Assembly: GCF_016937655.1 (NCBI RefSeq)
Contig: NZ_JAFHKL010000007.1
Location: 186,001-250,000 of the forward strand
Source of the DNA: Chromobacterium alkanivorans
GTDB lineage: Bacteria; Pseudomonadota; Gammaproteobacteria; Burkholderiales; Chromobacteriaceae
Reading direction: 5' to 3'
DNA: 64,000 nt
This document shows positions 42,140 to 50,045 of this stretch, one piece after another. The notes beneath the pieces are model-generated. The model was not told the DNA's origin. It worked only from the letters and a program-made list of their open reading frames with translations, and did no database searches. A program made the position numbers and the translations under genes. Each line of letters opens with the position of its first letter. Within the stretch, counting starts at the first letter, position 1.

Positions 42140-43129
42140 ATGCAAAACACCATGAAGCCGATCAACAGCCCGGACGGTCTGTTCCACGACGGCAACCCTT
42201 ACACCGGCGAGTTGGGCACGGTGGTGACCTCGGAGTGGCTGAACAATGTCCAGTCCGCCGCCCAGTCCAGCCAGGACGAGTTGCTGACGGTGATACGCGA
42301 CAGCGGCCAGAGCGCCGACCCGGCGCGCAAGGACCAGTTGCTGCAGGCGTTGAAGAAGCTGGCCTGGGGCGGCAACAGCAAGCCGACCACGCTGGCCGGT
42401 TACGGCATCACCGACGCCTTGCCGCTGAGCGGCGGCAAGATGAACGGGAGGGTGGACTTCCAGCCCAACTCCCGCTTCCTGGCCGAGGGCGGCAAGGAGG
42501 GTGGGCAGTTGCAACTGCAAGCGCCGCAGAGCGACAGCAAGCTCAGCGATGTGAATATCGATGTCTGGGGCAACCAGTTTCGCGTATTCAACAACGACGG
42601 CGTCAAGTCTCGTGGTTTTTATGTGGACCTGACCCAGTGCGAGGACGGCCCTATCACCAATCTGCTGACCATGTCCGGCGCGCCGGGCCTGGTAGGCCAT
42701 TTTGCGATGCCTTACGCGCCGCCGGGTTGGCTGAAGTGTGATGGCTCGCTGGCTAGTCGCAGCACTTATCCCGGCTTGTTTGCCGTGATCGGAACCACTT
42801 ATGGCGCTGGGGATGGCTCAACAACCTTCAAGCTGCCGGATTTACGCGGGGAGTTTGTGCGAGGGTGGGATGATGAGGGCCGTGTTGATCCGGGCCGTGT
42901 GCTGGGGAGTGCGCAGGCCGGGACTGTCGGGCCTCATGTCCACACAATCATACGCCCAAGCGATGGAGGTGCATTGGCGCTTACTCCTGGCTCGGGCGGT
43001 GGCGCCTGGGCATACGGCAGAGAGATGTTGTCATCTGATCAAATGACTCTCGTAACGGGCGCAAACAGAGGCATTGGCGTTGAAACCCGTCCCCGCAACG
43101 TAGCCCTGCTCGCCTGCATCAAATACTAA
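42140..43129 (+). CDS. Tail fibre 4 with collar domain
   Basis: 329 aa. Shared attachment segment (1-92), a short stalk (KMNGRVDFQPNSRFLAEG, QLQAPQSDSKLSDVNIDVWG), and a C-terminal collar domain from about 195 (GHFAMPYAPPGWLKCDG, YPGLFAVIGTTYG, KLPDLRGEFVRGWDDEG) ending RPRNVALLACIKY. It lacks the LamG insert of fibre 3, so the two differ by a clean domain insertion. Followed 10 bp later by chaperone B. Confidence 0.9.
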   Translation: MQNTMKPINSPDGLFHDGNPYTGELGTVVTSEWLNNVQSAAQSSQDELLTVIRDSGQSADPARKDQLLQALKKLAWGGNSKPTTLAGYGITDALPLSGGKMNGRVDFQPNSRFLAEGGKEGGQLQLQAPQSDSKLSDVNIDVWGNQFRVFNNDGVKSRGFYVDLTQCEDGPITNLLTMSGAPGLVGHFAMPYAPPGWLKCDGSLASRSTYPGLFAVIGTTYGAGDGSTTFKLPDLRGEFVRGWDDEGRVDPGRVLGSAQAGTVGPHVHTIIRPSDGGALALTPGSGGGAWAYGREMLSSDQMTLVTGANRGIGVETRPRNVALLACIKY

Positions 43130-43139
43130 GGAAACCGCC

Positions 43140-43724
43140 ATGCAAGAACGCAAACAGAAAACCGTCTACGCCTACCATCCGGAAACCGGCGAGTATTTGG
43201 GCACCACCATGGCGGACCTGTCGCCGCTGGATATTGAGGAAACCTGGCTGGTTCCGGCCAACGCCACCGAGCAGCAACCGCCGCAGGCGGGGGACAGGCA
43301 AGCGGTGGTCTACCGCGACGGCGGCTGGCTGCTGGTGGTGGATTTCCGCGCGCTCAAGTTGTGGAGCAAGGCCAGCGCGCAGCCGGCGACGGTGCAAATC
43401 GGCGATACGCCGGACAGCTTGCAGGCCACCGAGCTGGAGCCGCCGCCCTTCGCGGTGTGGAACAAGAAGGCTTGGAAAGTGGATGCCGACGCGCAGCGCG
43501 CGGCGTTGACGGCGCAGGCGCAGCAGGATTTGCAGCAGCGTTTGGCGATTGCCTACGCGCAGCGCCGGCCCTTGGAGGACGCGCAGGAACTGGGCCTGGC
43601 GACGACGCAGGAACAAGGCTTGTTGACGGCGTGGAAGCGTTACTGCGTTGAGCTGTCGCGCTTGCCGCAGCAGGCCGCGTGGCCGCAGTTGGCCGAGGCG
43701 GACTGGCCGAAGCAGCCTGCCTGA
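43140..43724 (+). CDS. Tail fibre assembly protein (chaperone), copy B
   Basis: 194 aa, about 90% identical to copy A with the same length and frame. Its pairing with fibre 4, while copy A pairs with fibre 3, indicates duplication of a fibre-plus-chaperone cassette followed by divergence of the tip. Last phage-type gene of the locus. Confidence 0.88.
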   Translation: MQERKQKTVYAYHPETGEYLGTTMADLSPLDIEETWLVPANATEQQPPQAGDRQAVVYRDGGWLLVVDFRALKLWSKASAQPATVQIGDTPDSLQATELEPPPFAVWNKKAWKVDADAQRAALTAQAQQDLQQRLAIAYAQRRPLEDAQELGLATTQEQGLLTAWKRYCVELSRLPQQAAWPQLAEADWPKQPA

Positions 43725-43740
43725 GCGTTTGCAGACCGCC

Positions 43741-43754
43741 GTTTCACGTGAAAC
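43741..43754. promoter_or_regulatory. parS-like site
   Basis: GTTTCACGTGAAAC, the exact parS core, in the gap after the last tail gene. Confidence 0.75.
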
Positions 43755-43787
43755 CACCCGTGCCGGGCTATCCCGCGCGGGCTTTTC

Positions 43788-43933
43788 TTAGAGCCTGTTC
43801 AAAGTCTCGCGAGCAAGAGCGAGACAAGGCGAAAACGAGCGAAAAAGCGGAATGTACACGTGGTACATGAGCATTTCGAAGAGGTTTTCAACGCCGTATC
43901 GCCGAAGCGCAGCAGACTTTGAACAGGATCTTA
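43788..43933. repeat. MITE-like element (copy 3)
   Basis: 146 bp from TTAGAGCCTGTTCAAAGTCT to AGACTTTGAACAGGATCTTA, a variant of the terminal repeat. Central TGTACACGTGGTACATGAG. Its last three bases (TTA) serve as the stop codon of the AlaX-like gene on the minus strand. Confidence 0.85.
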
Positions 43934-44578
43934 TGGCCGCGCCAGCGTGATCTCCACCCTCTCCTTGCCCTGGCCCACGTTCTTGCGCTTGAGCTTCAGT
44001 TCGCCCACTTCGCCGCTGCGGTGCAAATGGGTGCCGCCGCAGGGCACGCGGTAGAGGCCGGGCAGCTCCCAGTAGCGGCGCTGGTTTGCTTCGTCGGAAT
44101 AGGCGCTGACGATGGCGAGGTCGGCGTCTATCAGCGCCTGCGCCTTGGCGGCGATGGCGGGTAGCCGTGGGGTGATGGGTTGGGCCAGCGCAAAATCGAT
44201 GCGCGCCTTATCCTCGGCGATGTGGGCGCCTATCTTTTCCGCGTCGGGCAGTTCGCGGCAAATGGTTTCCAGCACCAGCTCCGCGGCGAAGTGCAAGCGC
44301 ATCAGCCGGCAGCGGCGCGGCCAGTCTATCGCCACCGTCACCGCGTCGCCGGGGCTCAGGCCATGGCCGTCCGGCAGGGTGTAGGCGATGTCCAGGCCCT
44401 GTTTCTCCGCGCGCAGCACCGGAAGGCCGCCTATGCTGCCGGCGTCGCTTTCCTGGCCGCCGGAGAAGGCGTAGAAGATGGTGACGTCCAGCCAGATCTG
44501 CGCGCCGTCTGCACGCGCCACCGTGGCGAGCAGCTTGGTCTGGTAGGGATCGGCCCAGAACTGTTTATGTACGCTCAT
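43931..44578 (-). CDS. AlaX-type alanyl-tRNA editing protein
   Basis: 215 aa. Related to the editing domain of AlaRS/ThrRS, which removes Ser or Gly from tRNA-Ala. The C-terminal metal motif CGGTH is intact (Cys180, His184), but the first motif reads RLHFAAELV (His96, Glu100), HxxxE in place of the usual HxxxH. FYAFSGGQESDAGSI matches the FxPEGGGQ-like loop. It overlaps the upstream acetyltransferase gene by four bases (ATGA). The stop codon is at the edge of a MITE-like element. Confidence 0.85.
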   Translation of the reverse strand: MSVHKQFWADPYQTKLLATVARADGAQIWLDVTIFYAFSGGQESDAGSIGGLPVLRAEKQGLDIAYTLPDGHGLSPGDAVTVAIDWPRRCRLMRLHFAAELVLETICRELPDAEKIGAHIAEDKARIDFALAQPITPRLPAIAAKAQALIDADLAIVSAYSDEANQRRYWELPGLYRVPCGGTHLHRSGEVGELKLKRKNVGQGKERVEITLARP

Positions 44579-45027
44579 GCCGCGTTTCCGGCGTCCGTCG
44601 CCAGCCGCTGGTAGACCTCGGCGTCCAGCCGCTCCATCAGCCGTTCCGGCCGCGACAACGCGCCAAAGCCGAACTGCGCGTACAGGCCATGGGCGTCGGC
44701 GGTGGCTAGCAGCAAGCGGCGCAGGTTCTGCAGGCCGGGGTGGGCGTCGATCGCCGCCATCAATTGCTTGGACACGCCTTGGCCGCGCCAGGCCTCAACC
44801 ACGAACACGTCGGCCAAGTAGCCGAAGGTGGCGTAGTCGGTGATCACGCGGGCGAAGCCTATCTGTTCGCCGTCGGCGGCGTAGGCGCCGAAGCACAGCG
44901 AATGGGTGAGCGAGCGCTCGAAGATGTCGCGCGGCAATTGGCGCGCCCAGTAGGACTGCTCCGACAGGTAGCGGTAGACGCGTTCGCGGTCCAGCCGCGC
45001 GGGATCGGTGTCGATGTGGATGGTCAT
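44575..45027 (-). CDS. GNAT-family N-acetyltransferase
   Basis: 150 aa. FARVITDYATFGYLADVFVVEAWRGQGVSKQLM contains the acetyl-CoA loop (R-G-Q-G-V-S) and YAQFGFGALSRPERLME the family C-terminus. Members of this subgroup (YitI/PA4794-like) acetylate small amines of unknown identity. ATG 45027, with its stop overlapping the AlaX start, so the two form an operon. Confidence 0.88.
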   Translation of the reverse strand: MTIHIDTDPARLDRERVYRYLSEQSYWARQLPRDIFERSLTHSLCFGAYAADGEQIGFARVITDYATFGYLADVFVVEAWRGQGVSKQLMAAIDAHPGLQNLRRLLLATADAHGLYAQFGFGALSRPERLMERLDAEVYQRLATDAGNAA

Positions 45028-45117
45028 GGCGCAGCCAGCCGGGCGAGGGGAATGTCATAAAGATAACACGCCCGGGCTGGCAGGAGCGGCCGGGCTTGCC
45101 GGTGCCGCTCCTGGCTG

Positions 45118-45263
45118 TTAGAACCTGTTTACGATCTGCTGCGCGTTGGCGATACGGCGTAAAAACTGCTTCGAAATGCTCATGTACCACGAGTACATTC
45201 CGCTTTCTCAGCCGTTTTCGCCTTGTCTCGCCTTAGCTCGCGAGATCGTAAACACGTTCTTAG
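45118..45263. repeat. MITE-like element (copy 4)
   Basis: Clearest copy: begins TTAGAACCTGTTTACGATCT and ends with the complement of TAAGAACGTGTTTACGATCT, an 18-of-20 terminal inverted repeat. Ends 5 bp from the stop of the C69 peptidase gene. Confidence 0.9.
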
Positions 45264-45267
45264 ACGC

Positions 45268-46752
45268 TTATAGGTTTTTGATTTTTTCCAGCTCCTCCGG
45301 ACTGTACTTCTTCTCGCTGGCCTTGGTCAGATCGGTTAACAGGCCGGCGTAAACGTCGCGGGCCGATTGCACCGCGCTCAGCATATTGCCGCCGCTCCAC
45401 TGGCCCGCGAAGCCGATGGCGGTTTGCGGCTGGCTGGCGTAGAGGCTGGCCAGCATCGCGTCCACCGCCGGCTGCTGGCTCTGGAACTGCCGCTCCAGCC
45501 GTGTCTGCCATTGCGCCAGCACCGGCAGGTATTTCTCCGGCTTGGCCTGGGCCAGCGTGGCGTTGGCGCGGAAGGCCCAGTAGGCGGAGCCGCTCTCATA
45601 AGCGGCCGCGCCGGCGCGCAGCGGCGCGGGGATGTCCTTCATCGCGTTTTCGTACATCGGCACCAGCACCGCGCCGGCCGGGCTGCCGAAGGATTGCCAG
45701 GTCAGCGCCGCCAATTCCTTGGGCAGGCCGGCGCGCAGCTGGATGACGTGGGTTTCTATGGTGCGCTCCACCCCCATCGGCCGGTCCGCGTCCTTCAACT
45801 TGGCCAACGCGGTGCCGTGGAAGGTGGCGCGCAGCACCTTGGCCACATCGGCCACCGCGATCTTGCGCTCAGGCTTCAGCGTCAGCGGGTATTGCGCCTG
45901 CCGCGTGGCTTGGCGCAGCGCCGGGTTCAGCAGCTGCTGGCCCAGCCATTCGCGGTCCACATTGTATTTGTCGCCGACGACGCCGAAGGCCTGGGCGAAG
46001 TTGAAGCGCTTGGCGTCCACCTTGGGCAGCAGCTGGTGTTTGGCCGCGAACTCGGCCAGGCCGGGGCTGGCGATCACATTGGCGCGGTCGGCGAGGTCGA
46101 TGTCGTGCAGGCGCAGTCCGTTGGCCACCATCAAATAGCTGTCCTGCGGCACGCGATAGGCCAGCCAGTGGTGGCCGGAACCGATTTCCATATACCAGGC
46201 TTCGTTCGGATCGGCGATCAGCACGCCGTTGCCTTCGCCGGCGCCGTATTGGCTCAGATAGCGCCCCAGCAGTTCCACGCCTTCGCGCGCGGTCTTGGCC
46301 TGCGGCAGGATCAGCGAGGGGATCACCGCCTCCACCACGCCGCTGTCCAGCAGCGGGTCCGCCTTTTTGGCGCGGGCGTTGATTTCCGCACTATTGGTGG
46401 CGGATACCGCCACATTGAATTCATTGACGCCGCGTTCCTCGTACAACCCGTCGCCGCCTGCGCTGTCGCCGTTCCAGTCCATCAGGCCGCTGTAGCGGTA
46501 AAACTGCTTGGGCGCCGGCACTTTCAGGCCGTTCTTGAAGCTCAGCATCTCATCCTTGGCCGCCGCGCGCGCCGGGTGCAGCACCAGGCGCTTGTTCCAG
46601 TTATTGATGTAATAATCCTCGTTGCGGGCGATGATGACGGAGCCATCGGCGGAGGCTTGTTTGCCGACGATCAGCGATGAGCAGGCGTCGGCGAGCGGGG
46701 CGGCCAGCGCAAGGGCGGTGGCCAGGGCAAGCAGGGTAGGGCGCGGCGTCAT
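45268..46752 (-). CDS. C69-family dipeptidase, secreted
   Basis: 494 aa. Signal peptide to LADA, then Cys24 as the new N-terminal nucleophile (ACSSLIVGKQASADGS, IIARNEDYY), the arrangement of C69 (PepD/acid ceramidase-like Ntn) peptidases. Further motifs: GVNEFNVAVSATNSAEI, EAWYMEIGSGHHWLAYRVP and AGAVLVPMYENAM. Cleaves dipeptides in the periplasm or outside. Monocistronic. ATG 46752 follows GAGAAGAGGAATGCATC. Confidence 0.9.
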   Translation of the reverse strand: MTPRPTLLALATALALAAPLADACSSLIVGKQASADGSVIIARNEDYYINNWNKRLVLHPARAAAKDEMLSFKNGLKVPAPKQFYRYSGLMDWNGDSAGGDGLYEERGVNEFNVAVSATNSAEINARAKKADPLLDSGVVEAVIPSLILPQAKTAREGVELLGRYLSQYGAGEGNGVLIADPNEAWYMEIGSGHHWLAYRVPQDSYLMVANGLRLHDIDLADRANVIASPGLAEFAAKHQLLPKVDAKRFNFAQAFGVVGDKYNVDREWLGQQLLNPALRQATRQAQYPLTLKPERKIAVADVAKVLRATFHGTALAKLKDADRPMGVERTIETHVIQLRAGLPKELAALTWQSFGSPAGAVLVPMYENAMKDIPAPLRAGAAAYESGSAYWAFRANATLAQAKPEKYLPVLAQWQTRLERQFQSQQPAVDAMLASLYASQPQTAIGFAGQWSGGNMLSAVQSARDVYAGLLTDLTKASEKKYSPEELEKIKNL

Positions 46753-47047
46753 GATGCATTCCTCTTCTCTGAGCGGTCCGTCGCGGTTCGAGACGGCTCA
46801 TGGTGGCCGCGCGCTAGGCGCGCGGCGGTTTGGCGGTGAGGGCAAGTAGATTGTAGGCAGATGGTTCGCATTAGTTGAAATGGGAATCCCATGCTTGCCT
46901 GATGCATATCAATCTTGCGCTGTTTGGTAAAGATGTGGCGCAAACTGTCTGATTTATGCAATTGCTTTTGCCATATTGGCGCAAGCCTGATTAAGCTTGG
47001 CATTTCATTGTGGCGGCATGTTCCGCCGCGGCGGGAACGGAAAAAAG

Positions 47048-47347
47048 ATGAAAATACTGACGATGGCGCGCAAGCTGTTCTTCACGGTGCTGGCCGCGGC
47101 CTTGGCGCTGTGGGCATACGGCGCCTACAGCGGCGAGCCGCAATGGCAGCAATGGGCGATGTATCTGGGCAACGCGCTGGCCCTGGGCGGCGCCTATCTG
47201 GTGCCCACCTTGACCGCGGCGCTGGTGGGCAGCCCGCGGCTGAAGCTGGTGGCGGCGCTGAACATTCTGGGCGGTTGGCTGATCCTGCCGTGGATCGCGG
47301 CGATGATGCTGGCGCTGAAGCGCGACGATCTGGCGGCCAGGTCCTGA
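47048..47347 (+). CDS. Small two-helix membrane protein, weakly superinfection-immunity-like
   Basis: 99 aa, with an N-terminal helix (LFFTVLAAALALWAYGAY), a second hydrophobic stretch (MYLGNALALGGAYLVPTLTAALV) and a third (LVAALNILGGWLILPWIAAMMLAL). The last part resembles the NxxxGW..PW pattern of the T4 Imm-like superinfection immunity family. That likeness is weak and the gene is 3 kb outside the tail locus. ATG 47048 with GGAAAAAAG. Function unknown. Confidence 0.5.
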   Translation: MKILTMARKLFFTVLAAALALWAYGAYSGEPQWQQWAMYLGNALALGGAYLVPTLTAALVGSPRLKLVAALNILGGWLILPWIAAMMLALKRDDLAARS

Positions 47348-47395
47348 ATCCGTCTGGCACAATAGCTTGTATCCACCGCCCCGTCAGAGGGCGGA

Positions 47396-47553
47396 GTAAG
47401 AAGCTGTTTACGATCTGCTGCGCGTCGGCGGGATAGTTGGACAAGGGCGTTGAAACCCGCTCCGAAATGCTGATGTACCACCAGTACATTCAGCTTTCTC
47501 AGCGGTTTTCGCCTTGTGTCGCCTTAGCTCGCAAGATCGTAAACACGTTCTAT
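47396..47553. repeat. MITE-like element (copy 5)
   Basis: About 158 bp from GTAAGAAGCTGTTTACGATCT to GATCGTAAACACGTTCTA; carries an extra segment near 47430. It is joined end to end to a second-family repeat. Confidence 0.8.
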
Positions 47554-47633
47554 AAGAGCGGCTAACACGGTCAGCCTCACGTCTGAGGCAAGTCGGCGCA
47601 ACGCAGCGTCAGAGGTTTGTTAGCCGTTCTAAA
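47553..47633. repeat. Second repeat family, short copy (R2-a)
   Basis: TAAGAGCGGCTAACA ... TGTTAGCCGTTCTAA, inverted ends of about 15 bp. Shares its left TA with the MITE-like element. Confidence 0.75.
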
Positions 47634-47674
47634 TGGTTGCACGAGGCGATACCACACTACTCAAGGAGAAACGC

Positions 47675-48868
47675 ATGTTTCAGCACGTCGACGCCTACGC
47701 CGGCGATCCCATCCTGTCGCTGGTCGACGCCTTCGGCAAAGACCCGCGCGGCGACAAGGTCAACCTCAGCATCGGCCTGTACTACGACGAGCAGGGCCGC
47801 ATTCCGCGCCTGCAGGCGGTGCAGCAGGCCGAGGCCAAGCTGGCGGCCCAGCCGACGCCGCCTTGCACTTATCTGCCGATGGACGGCCTGCCGGCCTACC
47901 GCAAGGCGGTGCAGGAGCTGCTGTTCGGCGCCGCGCACCCGGCGCTGACCGCCGGCCGCATCGCCACCATCCAGACCCTGGGCGGCTCCGGCGCGCTGAA
48001 AGTGGGCGCGGACTTTCTCAAGCGCTATTTCCCCGATGCCCAGGTATGGGTCAGCGATCCGACCTGGGACAACCACGTGGCCATCTTCGAAGGCGCCGGC
48101 ATCGCGGTCAATCGCTATCCCTATTTCGACGCGCAGACCCGCGGCGTGGACTTCGCCGCGATGCTGGCGACGCTGGAAACCCTGCCGGCCGGCAGCATCC
48201 TGTTGCTGCATCCGTGTTGCCACAACCCCACCGGCTCGGACCTGGACAATGCGCAGTGGGACCAGGTGGTGGCGCTGGCCAAGCGCAAGCAGCTGATTCC
48301 CTTCATGGACATCGCCTACCAGGGCTTCGGCGCCGGTTTGGAAGAGGACGCCTACGCCATCCGCGCGATGGCCGACGCCGGCGTGTCCTTTCTGGTCAGC
48401 AACTCCTTCTCCAAGATCTTCTCCTTGTACGGCGAGCGCTGCGGCGGCCTATCGGTGGTGTGTCCGAGCCAGGCCGAGGCGGAGCTGGTGTTGGGCCAGC
48501 TCAAGGCCACGGTGCGCCGCAACTACTCCAACCCGCCCACCACCGGCGCGCGCTTGATCGCCACCGTGCTGGGCGACGCCGAGCTCAAGGCGCTGTGGCT
48601 GTCCGAGGTGAACGAGATGCGCGGCCGCATCCTGGAAATGCGCGGCATCCTGGTGGAGGTGCTGAAGCAGGCGCTGCCGGAGCATGACTTCGCCTACCTG
48701 GTCCATCAGCGCGGCATGTTCAGCTACACCGGCTTCAACCAGGCGCAGGTTGACGTCTTGCGCGAGCGTTTCGGCGTCTACCTGGTGGGCACCGGCCGCA
48801 TGTGCGTGGCCGGGCTGACCCGCGCCAATGCGCCTTATGTGGCTAAGGCTTTCGCCGCGGTGCAGTAA
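47675..48868 (+). CDS. tyrB: Aromatic amino-acid aminotransferase
   Basis: 397 aa. Class I PLP enzyme: [57 protein letters not shown] and [17 protein letters not shown] with the PLP lysine in SFSKIF. The close TyrB/AspC blocks and the genus context favour aromatic aminotransferase (last step of Tyr/Phe synthesis); aspartate aminotransferase cannot be excluded. AAGGAGAAACGC before ATG 47675. Its TAA is the first three bases of a repeat element. Confidence 0.88.
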   Translation: MFQHVDAYAGDPILSLVDAFGKDPRGDKVNLSIGLYYDEQGRIPRLQAVQQAEAKLAAQPTPPCTYLPMDGLPAYRKAVQELLFGAAHPALTAGRIATIQTLGGSGALKVGADFLKRYFPDAQVWVSDPTWDNHVAIFEGAGIAVNRYPYFDAQTRGVDFAAMLATLETLPAGSILLLHPCCHNPTGSDLDNAQWDQVVALAKRKQLIPFMDIAYQGFGAGLEEDAYAIRAMADAGVSFLVSNSFSKIFSLYGERCGGLSVVCPSQAEAELVLGQLKATVRRNYSNPPTTGARLIATVLGDAELKALWLSEVNEMRGRILEMRGILVEVLKQALPEHDFAYLVHQRGMFSYTGFNQAQVDVLRERFGVYLVGTGRMCVAGLTRANAPYVAKAFAAVQ

Positions 48869-48983
48869 GACCCGCTAACAAAACCCCTGATCCTGCGTTG
48901 CGCCGGCTTGCCGTACTACGGGTACTGCCTGCGTCGGCGCGCCTTGGCTCAGGTACGCTGCGCGGTTTTGTTAGCGGCTCTAA
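48866..48983. repeat. Second repeat family (R2-b)
   Basis: Begins TAAGACCCGCTAACAAAACC and ends GGTTTTGTTAGCGGCTCTAA; the inverted ends match over about 18 bp with one mismatch. The interior has CGTACTACGGGTACTGCC and GCGTCGGCGCGCCTTGGC. Its first TAA is the tyrB stop. Confidence 0.85.
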
Positions 48984-49093
48984 GAACCGGTACATAATCC
49001 GCTGCGTTGCGCCGGCTTGCCGTACTCAAGGTACTGGCTACGTCGGCGCGTCTTGCCTCAGCCGTAAAACCGAGTTTTGTCAGCCGCTCTTAA
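48981..49093. repeat. Second repeat family, diverged tandem copy (R2-c)
   Basis: TAAGAACCGGTACATAATCC to TTTTGTCAGCCGCTCTTAA, head to tail with R2-b and sharing the TAA at the junction; the interior block (GCCGGCTTGCCGTACTCAAG) aligns with R2-b. Confidence 0.75.
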
Positions 49094-49102
49094 AACAGCT
49101 CC

Positions 49103-49930
49103 TCAGCCGGCGGCCAGGCCTTGTTTCAAACGGGCCAGCGCCGGCTTGGCCAAGGCGTCCGGCGCGTAGCACAGGCCGACGCGGCGGCTGAGCGCCGCCT
49201 GTTCCAGCCGGCAGCTCCACAGGCCGGGCTGGTCCTGGGCCAGCCCCTGCGGGACAAAGGCGATGCCGGCGCCGGCCGCGGCCAGCGTCGCCGCCTGTTG
49301 CAGGGTGGCGCAGCGCGCCGCCACCGCCAGCTCCCGCGCCGCCTCGCCCAGCAGGCTGGCGAAGCGCTGGTGCGAGGGGTGGTCCGGGCAGGCGATCAGG
49401 TCCTGGCCCAGCAATTGTCCCGGCCGCAGCAGCGGCTGCCCCGCCAGCGGCGCGTCCGCGCGCATCGCCAGCACATACTCCTCTTCCCACAGCGGCAAGA
49501 ACAACTCGTCCTCGCAACGGTTGGCTTCCTCGTCCAGCCGCGCGTCGCCGGCGCAACCCGCCGCCAGTTCCAGCAGCAAGCCGTCCACCGCGCGGTAAGC
49601 CGTCGCCAGCACGCGCGCCACGTCGGCTTGACCTAGGTCCGCCGCCACGCCCAGCGTCAGCGGCAGGCAGTCCTGCCGGCCGCGAAACAGCTGCGCCAGG
49701 CCGTCGGCTTCCTCCACCAGACGCCGCGCCGCCGGATACAGCAGCCGGGCGGCGTCGGTCACTTCCACGCCGCGCGGCTGGCGCTGAAACAGCGTGGCCC
49801 CCAGCTGTTCTTCCAGTTGCCGGATGGTGGCGGACAGCGCAGGCTGGCTCAGGTAGAGGCGCGCCGAGGCCTGGGTGATGTTGCGCTCTTCGAACACGGC
49901 GATGAAGGCTTTGAGCGAGCGTATATCCAT
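49103..49930 (-). CDS. LysR-family transcriptional regulator
   Basis: 275 aa. The N-terminal winged helix is complete: LKAFIAVFEERNITQASARLYLSQPALSATIRQLEEQLG. The C-terminal periplasmic-binding-like effector domain follows (LPLTLGVAADLGQADVARVL). It is divergent from an SDR gene across 115 bp and probably controls it, as usual for LysR genes. Effector unknown. Confidence 0.92.
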   Translation of the reverse strand: MDIRSLKAFIAVFEERNITQASARLYLSQPALSATIRQLEEQLGATLFQRQPRGVEVTDAARLLYPAARRLVEEADGLAQLFRGRQDCLPLTLGVAADLGQADVARVLATAYRAVDGLLLELAAGCAGDARLDEEANRCEDELFLPLWEEEYVLAMRADAPLAGQPLLRPGQLLGQDLIACPDHPSHQRFASLLGEAARELAVAARCATLQQAATLAAAGAGIAFVPQGLAQDQPGLWSCRLEQAALSRRVGLCYAPDALAKPALARLKQGLAAG

Positions 49931-50045
49931 AAGTTAAACCGATGACAGCAAGTGGAATAAACGATTTTTCGTCGAATCGATAGCGGATTATAGTGCTGCT
50001 CAAGGATTTGTTATCAGTTATTTCTATTGCTAAAGGAGTGTTGTC

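Larger units (their letters stand above)
22253..43724. mobile_element. Mu-type tailocin / headless prophage locus
   Basis: Bounded by the CI-like repressor gene and the second fibre-assembly gene. Contains repressor, Mor-type activator, lysis cassette, tail sheath, tube, baseplate and fibres in the Mu order gp37-L-M-...-N-P-45-46-47-48-fibres. No transposase, integrase, terminase, portal, scaffold or capsid gene lies in the interval. No att or target-site duplication was found at the ends, so the boundaries are the outermost phage-type genes, not mapped ends. Confidence 0.8.

Noticed and set aside
36267-43724. Diversity-generating retroelement for the fibre genes
   Set aside because: No reverse transcriptase, no template/variable repeat pair with adenine-specific differences; similarity between fibres is confined to the N-terminus and collar.
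22253-43724. Flanking attachment sites or tRNA integration target
   Set aside because: No integrase, no tRNA and no direct repeat was recognised at the two edges; a computational repeat search would be needed to exclude short ones.
43856-43870. Additional parS at the CACGTG within the MITE copy
   Set aside because: The flanks are TGTA/GTACA, part of the element's own GTAC palindrome, not the TTTCAC/GTGAAA arms needed for ParB.
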